From positions 1-64,000 of the forward strand of contig JAGQDJ010000136.1 in the NCBI GenBank assembly GCA_022885665.1: DNA of 64,000 bases. The letters run 5' to 3'. The translations under genes and the position numbers were made by a program. The notes beneath the pieces were generated by a model. That model was not told the origin of the DNA. It saw only the letters and a program-made list of their open reading frames with translations, and searched no databases. The DNA comes from Triops longicaudatus. Its lineage: Eukaryota > Arthropoda > Branchiopoda > Notostraca > Triopsidae. Shown in pieces: positions 1-10,490 of this stretch; within the stretch, counting starts at the first letter, position 1; every line of letters starts with the position of its first letter.

Positions 1-44
1 GGAAAAAAAGCTTACTAGTTCAAAGAATGCATATAGTAGAATAG

Positions 45-219
45 GAAGCGAGCCAAGAGCAGAGTTATAACGGAAACTCCAGAAAGAAAACAACTTCTAG
101 CTGAATTAGAACACAAAAATGTTAAGAAGATGGCTGAAGCTCCTGGGCTGAAAGGAAATAAGTCTTCTCGTGCACAGAAAACCTTGTTCAACGGCGCATC
201 TTCTTCGAGTGACGCATAA
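45..219 (+). CDS. Last exon of an unrecognised protein (5' part outside window)
   Basis: An open frame ends at TAA 217-219 and reads back to an acceptor-like AG at about 39-48, upstream of which the frame is closed by TAG at 37-39. The peptide is basic and polar (it contains KSRVITETPERKQLL and ends NGASSSSDA). A canonical AATAAA lies at 320-325, about 100 bp after the stop, which supports a plus-strand 3' end. The S-x-V-x-T-x-TPE-K style tail resembles C-termini of pogo/Tigger-type DDE transposase proteins as I remember them, and transposon-like repeated motifs follow immediately, so a transposon-derived gene is possible. This identification is inference and weak. An 82-codon minus-strand frame overlaps it but has no supporting features. 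Confidence 0.35.
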
Positions 220-303
220 AAATTCGGAGCTTTAACTTTAAAAACATAATCCAGTGTCCCCATTTAGCAGCCAGTTTTTTATCTTTACATAATTATATTG
301 TTC

Positions 304-580
304 TGTGTTATAATACATCAATAAACGTCTGAAAGTAACAAGGTTTATTTCTGTGTCATAGCTCACCCGAGGCGTGTCATAGTACCCTCCAAGTTCGGGT
401 ATTATGACACAGACGACTTCTGGGATTTTTTTTTACAATTAAACGGTTTTCTCGAGGAGTGGGGAAAAATTAGCACAAGTACCAGAAAGAGCTCAGTACA
501 GAATAACGTTGGAATAATTGACATTTGTTTATAACTTTTGTAAGGAAAAAAGTTTGAGCAAAAAGTGTGTCAAAGTACCC
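304..580. repeat. Cluster of GTGTCATAGTACCC motifs with a hairpin
   Basis: Copies of a 14-bp motif occur at 374-387 (GTGTCATAGTACCC), inverted at 397-410 (GGGTATTATGACAC) and direct at 567-580 (GTGTCAAAGTACCC). Degenerate copies lie at 353-368 and 304-315. The 374/397 pair makes a stem with one mismatch and a 9-bp loop. Short, mixed-orientation repeats next to a possible transposase tail suggest terminal or subterminal repeats of a DNA transposon. No complete element can be delimited. Confidence 0.5.
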
Positions 581-1228
581 GACTCTCACCCTTCACCTTT
601 TGCCTTTGCCATACCAATCCTGAAGTGCTTCCGACGCCGCTGATAGAGGAATAAAAGTAGAAGAAGTTTGGGTCAATTAGAACACAAGCAAAATAACAAT
701 GAAGACACGAAGAACCTGATTCTTAAAAAGAGACCGCGAATTCAGTTTTATTAATTTTCTTGCATAAATTTAACTGCGTTCGTAAAAAATTTTGCCCAAC
801 TATATTTCACTGTATTTCACTTATATTTCACTCTGATTTTTTTCAGCCCCAAATTTTAGTTTATTTGACATGATTTTCCTACGAATTGTACAAAGCACGA
901 ACTGTCCCATTCCACTACTGTATGCATGAGAAGTAAAACATACGCCCAAAAATGCATTAAAAGTGAAAACAGGTACATTGAAAGGGAAAAGGTACAATTC
1001 TTGTACATTAGAGGTAAAAGCACGTGAAAAGTACGTAGATAACAATGCAATTAAGCCAAAAAAACAGCGCTAATTGACTGCGGTTAATTACTTTGGGAAG
1101 TAGACATAAGGTACGATAGTATACACGAAAGCATACGGCAGAACGTAACAGTAGAGCTTGAGGACAGCTTTAAGTGCCTTTTGAACACTTCTTGTCATGA
1201 GGCGTACATAGAAAAGGTCGCAAGAGCT
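581..1228. other. Intergenic, nothing recognised
   Basis: AT-rich DNA between the motif cluster and the stop codon of Gr1. The short frames on the minus strand here have no splice support or family resemblance. Confidence 0.6.
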
Positions 1229-3373
1229 TTAGGACGATGTTGAATTAACTTTTGCGGTGACAGCAACTGGATCAGCACCGGCGTATTGAACTATTATCAG
1301 AAAATACGTAGTTATGGCTCCTAGAATCTGTGAATTAAAAATACTTTAAGTAATAACGAAGAATCTGGAAAGAGGAATTATATTACAGGGGGTATAATTC
1401 TCCTTCCAATTGAGAAGAAACCGAGTGCATCCATAGTCACTTGCAGAGTACTTATCTGAGTTCTCATCCACTGAAAGTAAGTGGCACTAGAACGTTTTTC
1501 AAGGTCCCACGTGTTGAAATCTGAGTTTGATGGAAGGTAAGGGATTTCCCATATTTTCTGTTTGAATTCGGACACCTACAGTTAAAACGATAAGCTTGAA
1601 CATAGTAATTAAACAAAATTCTGAGAGTAGGGTCAGTTGTAACGCTGGTGTTCACCTAATAACAATGAAATCATTCAAATATTTGTTATTAGCATATTAA
1701 AGCTTTTATTTTATCATATTGACGTTAAGAGAGAAAAATAGATAGCATTGTCACGCCAATTTTTGTTAATTGTTTCGTTTTAGCTTAGTTTCCCTTTTTA
1801 TCTCCCGCATTCTTGGTTTCTTGACTAGTGAAAGTCACTTCTTCGGTACCGTCAACCATGACTTCGATTATTTGCGATCCCAGACTAAAGTAGCTTTTTT
1901 TTAATGATCTTGCGTTAAAACTGACCCGACTCTCGAGCTGACTCACCGCTGTAGGTAGCGAATCGCCTATCCATGTAACAAATACAAATCCGCCTATATC
2001 TCGTGTCGTATTTCTGACCGAATTCATTACGTCCAAAACGTTGTACGACCCTTTGCCTACACGAGACGCTAAGGTCACACAAAAGTGCAAATTGCCTACT
2101 ATGTTTAAGAAACGACAAGTTAAGAAGAGTAGCAGCGGAAAGCCGAAGAACGCGTTCAGTTCATTGACAGCTTTCACCAACTTGATTAAGGCAGCATTCA
2201 GGGCTTTCAGCTGATCTTCAGGACTGCTTGTAGTGTGTTGCTTTTCAGAACCATCATCACCGTACAAAAATGGTCCCTGCGCAATTCTACTAGTAATTTC
2301 TGCGATCTTGTCGCCCAAAGTTGCGAAACACTTGCTTATATATCGACAAACGCAGAAAAATTGCAAGGGAACAACCCATAAGGACACGTTGGCGTACATT
2401 CTTATAAAAGTGTGGACCAGTATTCCGACTATAGCATTGTCAGTGCCAAGGCTGTATATTGAATGGCGACCAGACACAAAAGCCTTGTTGCTGGAGACGA
2501 ATGCCAATACCATGTCAGGTAACCCCTACTTAAAGAAGCCAAAAAGCCTTTAAGAAACTGAGAAAAATACATAGGAATAGGTTAAACATTAGAATACGGA
2601 AAGTATAAAAATTAAAGAAAAAAATAACGAATAATTAAACGAGCAAAATAAACGTTTTCTAAAAATTTGGACTTTAAATTTCTAAGATATTAAATAAAAT
2701 CTGAAAAGAAGACTAAAAATTAAGAAATTTAAGAAATAGTCGAAGCATAGAAATAGAATTATTGTACCTTATTTTGTATAATAAACTACATAAGTAGGAA
2801 TGAGGACTAAATGCGCAGAAAATTAGCCTTTTAAAACAACGCAACTGTAAAAAAAAGGAGTTAATGATTGCATAACAGTTATGAGAAAGCTTGAATTACC
2901 ACAGCGACTTCTAAGACAACTATGAGTATCCACGGGAAGAAAGAAATGTTGTTCGTTGCACTAGTTGAGAGCAGTGTTCGAGCTTCAATTAAAGTCTGCA
3001 AACCAGACCGTAGCCAGTGTTTGCGAAACAAACCGAGTCGAGGAACCACGATTGAACAACAATAAAAACTAGTAAAATGTACGCAAAGGAGGAGGGTAAA
3101 CGTGGTGGACGTTGCAAATCGATTTAGTTCCATACACTGCACGACTATAGAGAAGATTTGAAGCATCAAAGCAAATAACCATAGAAACGTTGCAATATGG
3201 CATCCCGCGAAACGAACTGCAACCAACTCTGTACTACTCGTTGTAATTTGGACTGGGAAATGACCCAGCCATTGGGCAAAGTCAAAAGCTCGTTTAATTG
3301 GTTTGATTGCACTCAATGAAGGCCAAGTTGGGAAAACACGAACGGCTCGAACTTTGGTGGTTTTGGGTGCCAT
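1229..3373 (-). CDS. Gustatory receptor family protein (Gr copy 1)
   Basis: Four exons: 3373-2900, 2525-1947, 1575-1387 and 1327-1229, all with phase-0 GT-AG introns, giving 446 aa. The exon sizes (474, 579, 189, 99 nt) match the two plus-strand Gr copies near 21-26 kb almost exactly. Several hydrophobic segments are visible, as expected for a seven-helix ligand-gated channel at the plasma membrane of chemosensory neurons. The N-terminal stretch AIKPIKRAFDFAQWLGHFPV is typical of Gr starts. The last exon begins ILGAITTYFLIIVQYA, the chemoreceptor TYhhhhhQF signature with Y in place of F. A phase-0 intron just before this signature is a known Gr family feature. The start is the ATG at 3373; the exon 2 start is set by the AAGTAG acceptor and by alignment to the other copies. 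The ligand cannot be predicted. Confidence 0.88.
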
Positions 3374-4014
3374 TTCGCAAGAATGAAATTAGTTTACGTA
3401 TAAAAGTATTTATTTGCCCAGCTTATATCAGGTAACTTTTGTCCGACAAATTTGGGACAAATGTACTCGTAATGTTACGCTTCTTCATTCATGAACATGC
3501 ATGTTCGACTAAGCGCAAGTCCAACATGAGCAGGAAATTTGTTTGACCTTAGGGGGCGTCCATAAATTCCAGCATAAAAAAAATCGTGATTTGTGGACCA
3601 ACCTTCTGGGTCATAATTTTAGTCCAATGCTTCCACTCCATCGACCTAGAGCGTTGTCATTTTCTGACCCTACACGCCTCCTCCCTTAATGGCACCGTTA
3701 TTGACAGAACTAAAGATATTATCTTTGTGACGACTGACGACGAAAGTGAAACAAATAAGAATTCAGTTATGGTGTTAGGCACTACTCCCACGTAATTTGT
3801 GTCCTTCGTGCCTTAGGCCAATTACCGCGTTGTGCACTCTAACATATGGAGGTTTTACAACTGCCGTCTTCGATATTTCCGGGTCATTCCCAATTTTAGC
3901 TATTTCAATGTTTAAAACCGTCTCACGCAAGATGATTTACGAAGCGAGCCTTACCGCAACAAAATAAGCGTGTATAGTGTTATGTGCTAATAAATAATAA
4001 CGTGTTTCTAATAG
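3374..4014. other. Gr1 upstream region / missing polymerase gamma 5' exons
   Basis: About 640 bp between the start of Gr1 (-) and the first visible polymerase gamma exon (+). No polymerase exon is found here in any frame. At about 3549-3690 the sequence gggggcgtccataaatt with a following AATCGTGATTT resembles a widely dispersed non-autonomous repeat (a GTCCATAAA-type relic); this is a weak call from memory. Confidence 0.4.
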
Positions 4015-5885
4015 GGTAAGAAAAGCGGGGGGACTGACATGCATAGCCGAACTGCATCAACGGTAGACATTAGTCGGGACCAGGCCAAAGTATTGAATTA
4101 CGGAAGGATTTACGGTGCTGGTGAGAAATTCGCCAAAACGCTTCTCATGCAGTTCAATCATCGTTTGAGCGAATCTGAAGCATTAGAAAAAGCGAAGCAC
4201 ATGTACGCAGCCACGAAGGTAATCATAAACAGATGCTATTGTACTATAATTTATTTTTCTTTTGAAGGATTTATTTGTAATTTTTATTTATTTGGATTTA
4301 TTTGTATTTTTTATTTATTTGGATTTATTTGCATTTTTTATTTATTTGGATTTATTTGTGTTTTTTGTTTATTTGGATTTAATTGTACTTTTTATTGGTT
4401 TGGATTCCATTTGTATTTTGAAGGTTTTTAGGTTTCTACCGTATTCTGTTGTAATTTATTTCTACCTTTTTTCTGTTTAGGGTGTTTCTATGTTGGAAGC
4501 TACCGATTCCATTAACCTACTTGTACGCGCTGCTGGAGAAGAGCCTCAAGCTTTTATTTCTTACGCGGAATTATCGCGCATTCGCAGCAGAGTCAGACAG
4601 AAAGCTCGACAGGTAATAATTTTCTACTTTATATAGCTCTTTTTATGTTTAGTTAGAAACTATTAGTTTAAGTTTAAACTAATTTTTAATATTTTTAGGG
4701 GGATTTGGAAGCGGAACAGTTAATTCATCTAACCCGTTTGCCCACGGATCAACTCACGAGCCGGAGATTATGGGTTGGCGGCACCGAGTCACCTATGTTC
4801 AACAAACTCGAAGAAATAGCGCAACAAGATGAACCCGTGACGCCAGTATTAGGTTGCCGCATCAGCAGAGCGTTGGAACCTTCGTATTGCGGCAAAGAAG
4901 TATCTCAAACTTGGTTTCTGTTAGCTTTTGCGTGCAATAAGATGTTTGTATTCGGATTTTAGTTCATGACCAGTCGTATCAATTGGGTTGTGCAGAGCTC
5001 AGCCGTGGATTACCTTCATCTCATGTTAGTGGCAATGCGATACTTGTTTGATACCTACAATGTATCAGGCAGGTTTTGCATAAGTATCCATGACGAGGTT
5101 CGTTCTTACTTTTGTTCATTTTGGGTGGTAACCTTTGACAGTTGGTATAGTTACCTCATTTTCTGACGTTAATAAGGTATTGTAAGGATGTTAAATATAA
5201 AAGCAAAAAAAAATCACATTAAAAAAAATAAAGAAAACAAGTAAAGTCGACGAAAATAAAAGAAAAAAAATAATCTTGTGATGAGAAAAAGTAGGGAAAT
5301 AGAACCAATATTGCTGAAAGATTCGTTTGATAGGTACGATACTTGGTCCGGCACGAAGATCGATACCGAGCAGCTTTAGCGTTGCAGATTACGAATTTGT
5401 GGACGCGAGCCATGTTCGCTTATCAACTGGGAATGAATGACCTACCACAAGTAAAAAAATAATTAAAAATATTAATAATGAAAACTGTCTAACTACAATA
5501 AAATCTTGTTATGAAGAACCTTTGTATAACGAACTTTCGACTACATTAGACGGATTTTAAGGTCCTAAAGCTTCTGATATAGTGAACTTGGAACCAGCAG
5601 CTTTTTAACCATTTTTTTTTCTCTATATCTTCATCATAACGAGATTCTATTATATTTTTACTATTATTCCTTATTTTGTTTTCAAAAAACTAATCTTACA
5701 TTCGATCTTAGTCGGTTGCATTCTTCAGTTCAGTCGACATCGACACCGTGTTACGTAAAGAAGTCAATATGGATTGTAAAACGCCATCCAATCCACAAGG
5801 TTTGAGTCAAGGCTACGGCATTCCCTTCGGTGAAGCTTTAGATATCCAAGAACTTGTAAAGAAAACTGGGGGAAACTTGCAGTGA
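4015..5885 (+). CDS. POLG: DNA polymerase gamma catalytic subunit, C-terminal 320 aa only
   Basis: Six phase-0 exons: 4015-4218, 4481-4612, 4699-4899, 4963-5097, 5334-5450 and 5712-5885. They encode the palm/fingers end of the mitochondrial replicative polymerase: motif B (RDQAKVLNYGRIYGAG), LLMQFNHRLSE, GGTESPMFNKLE, the VLGCRISRALEPS segment, NWVVQSSAVDYLHLM, motif C (SIHDEVRYLV, catalytic Asp) and the family end MDCKTPSNPQG. The full animal enzyme is about 1,200 aa. The exonuclease domain, linker and motif A should lie upstream, but the upstream DNA holds Gr1 on the other strand. Every visible exon is open with good splice sites, so this is a recent truncation, a rearranged locus or an assembly join rather than an old pseudogene. 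The product as it stands could not polymerise without motif A. Confidence 0.9.
4267..4401 (+). repeat. 27-bp minisatellite, five units, in a POLG intron
   Basis: Five head-to-tail 27-bp units start at 4267, 4294, 4321, 4348 and 4375, each beginning ggattta, with few substitutions. It lies in the intron 4219-4480. The unit length is a multiple of three and lacks stops in one frame, so it produces an apparent nine-residue peptide repeat (GFICIFYLF) fused to the upstream exon; I read this as intron. Confidence 0.9.
5494..5654. mobile_element. Short inverted-repeat element in a POLG intron
   Basis: A left end TACAATAAAATCTTGTTATG (5494-5513) pairs with a right end at 5635-5654 whose reverse complement matches 17 of 20 bases. 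The 161-bp body is AT-rich and non-coding. The ends belong to the CAGTAGAATCTCGTTATAACGA-like set seen at several other places in this window, which suggests a non-autonomous pogo/Tc-type (MITE) relic. It sits inside intron 5451-5711. Confidence 0.55.
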
Positions 5886-6053
5886 CGTTATGATCTTGAC
5901 AAAAGTTGAATAGAGACCATATTTCTATAAAACTTTCCGTACAATTTCGTGTATTTTCTGTCATATCATAATTTTTGCAGACAAAATAAGGAAACAATAA
6001 CACTTTCACTGCTCTGCAGACAAAAAGAAAACTTGGACCCGACGGGTTGTGTC

Positions 6054-7342
6054 TCAGTCGTTTAGACGTTGGCCGCGCCCCCAGTCGTACCTCCGAGGAC
6101 CGGCAGGCGCTTGGCCTTGTGCGGCTGGTCGAGCTTGAGCAGGCTGGCCAAATCCATGAACTACTCCGCGTTGATTAGGGAAAAAGGAATATCTAAAACA
6201 AAATATGCAAAATTCAGAAACACGCTTATATACATTGTTACGCACGACACATGCTGATAAGTAATTAAAAACTGATTTTTAGTAAAAACACAATATAGAT
6301 AGACGAAATAATTATAATAAAACTAAAACTGACTCGCTCGAAAATATGCGAGAATGTTAATCATTTCTTTTACCACAACAAACATGATAAAGCAAAAAAA
6401 AAAAAATATCCCAAAAGTCAACTGTCTTGCGTATACTTACAGGAAATTCGGCGTGTTCAGCAAAGCGGGTCCGCCGTATTCTTGGGGATATTGAATGGCG
6501 AGGTAAAAGTAGAGATGGCCTACGAAGATGCCTACCAACTCTTTCATGCCTCTAAGGTTTTACAAATTAATAAAAAAATTAGGACAATTTTGTCAAATAT
6601 GTCTAAGAATTCGTAGACTGAATGTTACCCGCCAGAAATGATCAGATTGAAGCCGAACAGTACCCAGGGCAAGTACATAGCTTTGAACTGAGTGCCGAAC
6701 CAAAAGTTGACGATCACTTCTTTGTTTAGCATGCACCAAACGTAGAGAACGCTTAGAACCATCGGATCCATAAGAACCTAAAAAATGTTTTCCCGTGTTC
6801 GTGCCATTTTTATTGATAAATTTTTTATTTTAATTATGTATTGGTGTTTTCGAATTACTCTAACTTACGATCATGTTGGTGAAAAGGCCAATTAGAACGC
6901 ACGAAAGCCAGTTGAAGAGGAGCATAAAGCAATAATCGGCAGGTTTGCCAGCAAAGGTTCCTAAAAAATATTTTTTCTACATTTAATTTTTAAAAATGGG
7001 GTCTAATTATACCTGTTTCAAGACGAATTGAATAACTGTACAAGAAATAGAGATTGATTAAGAAGTGAAACCCTGTTTGGGGCGTCAAGGTGTAGTAAAA
7101 CAATGCTGTAATCGGTCGCCATATCTATTTATCAAATGTCAAAGAAAAAATTTACTTATTCCAATGCCAGCTTGTGAAATAAATTTTACCTGAAACTGGT
7201 GAACGAGAGGTTCGTATATGAGTACGAAATAATAAGGGTTGATAATTCCAAACCGGCCCAACAAAGTGAATGCAACTGTTAGACCAAACCAGTAACGTGT
7301 AAACAACGGCAAATTCTTGAACCAATCTGTAATTTCACTCAT
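6054..7342 (-). CDS. DERL1: Derlin-1, ER-associated degradation channel protein
   Basis: Six exons (7342-7190, 7124-7013, 6960-6869, 6777-6629, 6551-6441, 6192-6054) give 251 aa, the same length as human derlin-1. Derlins are rhomboid-like pseudoproteases of the ER membrane that retrotranslocate misfolded proteins and recruit p97/VCP. Visible family landmarks are MSEITDWFKNLPLFTRYWF at the start, the WR motif (IWRPITALFYY), YLPWVLFGFNLIISGG and GHLYFYLAIQYP. The C-terminus YDWGRGQRLND is an SHP box, the p97-binding motif. The start is the ATG at 7342; codons further upstream in the same frame are not ATG. The gene is convergent with the polymerase gamma fragment, with 168 bp between stop codons. 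Confidence 0.95.
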
Positions 7343-7686
7343 TTTTTCTAGGTTCAATGATACACTTCGTAATTCGAGACAATAACTTGTTAACTGACAA
7401 AGTCAAGTAATCTCAATTTTCATCAATTATGCACTCTTTGCTCCAAAGTTCTAGACGAGTTGCGTGGCGCTTGATGAATCGAAAACGTTAGTCCAATGAT
7501 CAAGTAGAAAGTAAACAAGGGCGGAGCCATGTTTGCCTACTCGTAGCTTTCTTCGCGTAAAATGAAAAACGACATATATTGAATTGTAAAATCTGTATTT
7601 AATTCGTGGTTGTAGCGACATAACTGATGTTTCAAGGAAAAATATATCTTCATTAATTAGCTTAAAGTACTTAACCCTAAACCAAT
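7343..7686. other. Spacer between derlin start and cuticle-protein stop
   Basis: Short intergenic DNA. An ATTAAA-like poly(A) signal on the minus strand lies directly after the cuticle gene stop. Nothing else is recognised. Confidence 0.5.
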
Positions 7687-8578
7687 TTAATAACCAATTC
7701 CGTAGGGAAGTTGAGGTACGGGAGGGTAAACCGGAGCGGGAGTATAAATTTGCGCAGGGTAAATGACATCATATTTCTTCGTAACGTACTCGTTCGTAGG
7801 ATAAGAAGGCTTAGGATTCTCGGGGTAAACGGCTTCTCCTTCGTATTTGACATCAGCGATCAAGCCGTTGCCATCGTCTCTGTAAGTGACGATTTGTCTG
7901 CGACCGTCGGGCAAATTCACCTTGTAGGAACCGGAAACCACTTGACCGTCGCTGGATTCCGAGTGTTCGAAATTGTTGGAAGAGGCCTTGTCTTCTACTT
8001 CCCATTCGAACTTGTACGGCTGTGGAGCCTAGACATAAAACGCATAGATAAATATAAAATCATTTTTGAAAAATACTATTTATTCGTCTTGTCCAATTTC
8101 GCGGGAAACGGTTTGAACTTACGTAGTCAGTCTCAGCAGGTTTGCTTGGCTCTTGAAGGTAATCTGTTTTGCTGGGGTAAACGGTTTGAGGTCGAGGGTT
8201 CGTAGGCTGAGTTGGTGGCTGAGGGTAAGGTGGTAGAGGGTTTATGGGTTGAGGCAATGGGTAAACAGGTTGAACTTGTGGTTTGGGTTGAGGCGTAGGA
8301 TAAGATGGTTGAGGCTGAGGGTAAGATGGTTGAGGTTGAGGATATGCAGGTTGGGTAGGGGGTTGGGGTTTCTTTTGAGGGTAAACAGGTTCGGGTGCTG
8401 GCTGGGGGTAAACTGGTGGAGACACATATATAATTGGACCATTATCCGGCACACCGTAAGGAGACGGTACGGCAAAAGCCATGCCACACAAGGCCGCAAC
8501 GATAAAGATCTATACAGAGAGTGAACCAATTATTTTTCAGTAATTATAAGGTAACGAATGATTTATTGCTACCTTCAT
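7687..8578 (-). CDS. Secreted R&R chitin-binding cuticle protein
   Basis: Three exons: 8578-8573 (only Met-Lys), 8509-8123 and 8028-7687; 244 aa. A tiny first exon that interrupts the signal peptide is the classic arthropod cuticle-gene layout. The signal peptide is MKIFIVAALCGMAFAVPSP. Residues about 25-130 are a proline/glutamine/tyrosine-rich tract of YPQPQPSYP-like repeats. A Rebers-Riddiford chitin_bind_4 domain follows from about residue 135 (FEWEVEDKASSNNFEH, then GSYKVNLPDGRRQIVTYRDD and DVKYEGEAVYPENPKP), closest to the RR-1 type. The end is again proline/tyrosine-rich (YPTNEYVTKKYDVIYP and on). It should be secreted by epidermis and cross-linked into flexible cuticle. A TATA box lies upstream. 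Confidence 0.93.
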
Positions 8579-8642
8579 GATTGGATGAAGTTGTCAGGAG
8601 CTACGAAGGAGAACTGATGTTCTGCTTTGACAAAGTAGGATA

Positions 8643-8650
8643 CTTTTATA
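8643..8650 (-). promoter_or_regulatory. TATA box of the cuticle gene
   Basis: TATAAAAG on the minus strand, about 65 bp upstream of the start codon. A TCAGT initiator-like sequence lies about 33-37 bp downstream at 8613-8617. TATA promoters are usual for cuticle genes. Confidence 0.65.
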
Positions 8651-9471
8651 CTTAAGTGAAAGGCAGAGTATTTGGGTCCCTTTTTATGAAATCATGAGTT
8701 TTAAGCACTAAGTTTATGGAATCGCTGATCTGTCAAGGAGAAATTACGAAAATTTGACCATTAAGGTTTGGAGCGCGCCCTTGGCTTGGTTTTGAACTCA
8801 TCTTGAATACTAAAATCGGTGCTTTCCTTTTTCTTCGTTTCTCACACGTAATCGAATTCCTCTAATTGTCACGATAGTCAGCTAGGACATTAGGAAGCCA
8901 AAAAGATCCTTGTCCCTTTTTTATCAGGAAAGGATACTTTGATTTTATTCCTATCTTGTCGTGGATATTTTCCTGTAAGCTTTCACCTCTTTGCCTTGTA
9001 ATTTATTTATCGGAGAATATAGAAGTCATTGTTGATATTTCGGGGATTCAGCTCAGGGATACAAAACAAGGGCATGCGTGTTGTGAGTTAAAATTTGCGT
9101 GAAATGAGTTTTCGACCATATCTTTTCGAAATTGCATGCAATCTCGTTAGCCATCTGGCGGCGTTATTGTTAATATTCTCCATCGCTATCTCAGTCAAAC
9201 TAGCTTAGTCTAATTGGGATATCCCGACAGTAGTTTCTGCACAAGCAAAATGATTCCTCGTTGGATGGAATTACTTGAAGTTTGAAGGTGTCTAAAATAA
9301 CGATCACTTTCTTTCCGAAGTCCGCGTGGAAAATCTCAAAAATTCATTAATATTTTTTTTTTTTTTTTTGCATTTGGCCCTCAAAGAAGAATTTCAAAAA
9401 ACTAGAGAAGACTAGTAAAAAATAAGCTTTAAAAAATATTTCAATTAGGAAAACTCAGTTTTAAAACAGCT
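8651..9471. other. Intergenic, nothing recognised
   Basis: No exon or repeat supported apart from a T-tract at about 9351-9369 near the 3' end of the methyltransferase gene. Confidence 0.55.
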
Positions 9472-10329
9472 TTAGTGTTTGTATTTCGTATTACACCACA
9501 CTATTTCATAGCACGTAAAGAACATTTTGTCAGTATCGGGTATTTTCTTTTTGGTCCAGGGATTAACTTGGGACGAAAACCTCACGAAACCCGCGAGCTC
9601 TACACTCCTTAAAATATTCCAGTACTTGTCAACATACGCCTCAATCGAGTCTTGCATTTCTATATGGATCTCCACGGCTAGTTGCTTGACCATAGCTAGA
9701 AGTCCTTCTTCTAATAACTGTGGCAAAATTTCCCATTCATCACCTTCAATGTCAATCTTCAGGACGTCTATAATTCGCTCATTGTGGGCTAATTCATCCC
9801 TAATTGAAGACAATTTGCGTATTTTCCATCCACGGTTATCTTTATCCGTGTCTTTTATTCACAAGCCTGTACTGAAGAACTGCACTCTTTTCGAGCGTTG
9901 GTGATCGCCTCGGTGCAAGGAAGGATCGAAAGTGTAAACGTTGCAGCCATATTGGGCTATGGAGTCGTCGAAAGAAAAGTCGTTATTGCTTCCGAAGGAA
10001 CACACGGAGCAAAAGGAAGGTCTGGGTCCTATACCACGGTCCAAACAAATCGTTTTCTCACCGTCTAAACCAATGAGAGGGTATGCGCCATGGAATGTTC
10101 CACCAAAGTCGGCCGACACATCACAAGCGTAAGGATTATGCCAACGGAGGGACTGAAAAAAGTCTTCAATAGATGTTGGACGTTCAATAATGGCGTTTTC
10201 GCTTGGGTTGGGGAGCCTGTCAATGGTAATTACACGATAAATATAATCCTGGGACCAGTTTACAGTAAGTGTGACGAGGATTATCAAAGTTACACTGAAC
10301 AAGATGACTTTTGCGCGTCTGAAAATCAT
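9472..10329 (-). pseudogene. METTL24-like FkbM-type methyltransferase with one in-frame stop
   Basis: A single-exon frame of 286 codons from ATG 10329 to the terminal stop, broken only by TGA at 9861-9859 (codon 157). The N-terminus has a signal anchor (AKVILFSVTLIILVTLTV), so a type II Golgi or secretory protein is expected. Family landmarks are DFGGTFHGAYP, DGEKTICLD, CSFGSNNDFSFDDSI, YGCNVYTFDPSL, NRGWKIRKLSSI and the methyltransferase_21 core VLKIDIEGDEWEIL. In relatives the interrupted segment reads roughly TGLGxxDTD; here it is TGL-stop-IKDTD, so one GGA to TGA change explains it. Everything after the stop is still coding-like. It could be a young pseudogene, a null allele, a sequencing error or a readthrough site. 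No splice-site pair could remove the TGA. Confidence 0.8.
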
Positions 10330-10490
10330 GTCACTGTCTACGAAAGGTAACACTTCCCTCAAAAATGGACGTTTGAGTAAAAATACAATTACTACGAGTC
10401 TCACAGTGATGCAAGAGAAATGTAGAATTCCAACTGACGGAATTTGTCTGTTCCATTTGCTTGTACGAACGAGCTTAAATAAGAGAGAAA

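Noticed and set aside
15..263. 82-codon minus-strand frame at the left edge
   Set aside because: The plus-strand frame ending at 219 has a poly(A) signal at the right distance; the minus frame has no splice or family support.
4039..4431. Protein with GFICIFYLF repeats
   Set aside because: It is POLG exon read through its donor into the minisatellite intron; the next exon continues the conserved POLG sequence.
8249..8524. Arg/Leu/Trp-rich plus-strand frame
   Set aside because: Antisense shadow of the proline-rich tract of the cuticle protein.
9848..9870. A tiny intron that would remove the in-frame TGA of the METTL24-like gene
   Set aside because: The only GT...AG pair around the stop is about 11 bp long, far below any known functional intron.
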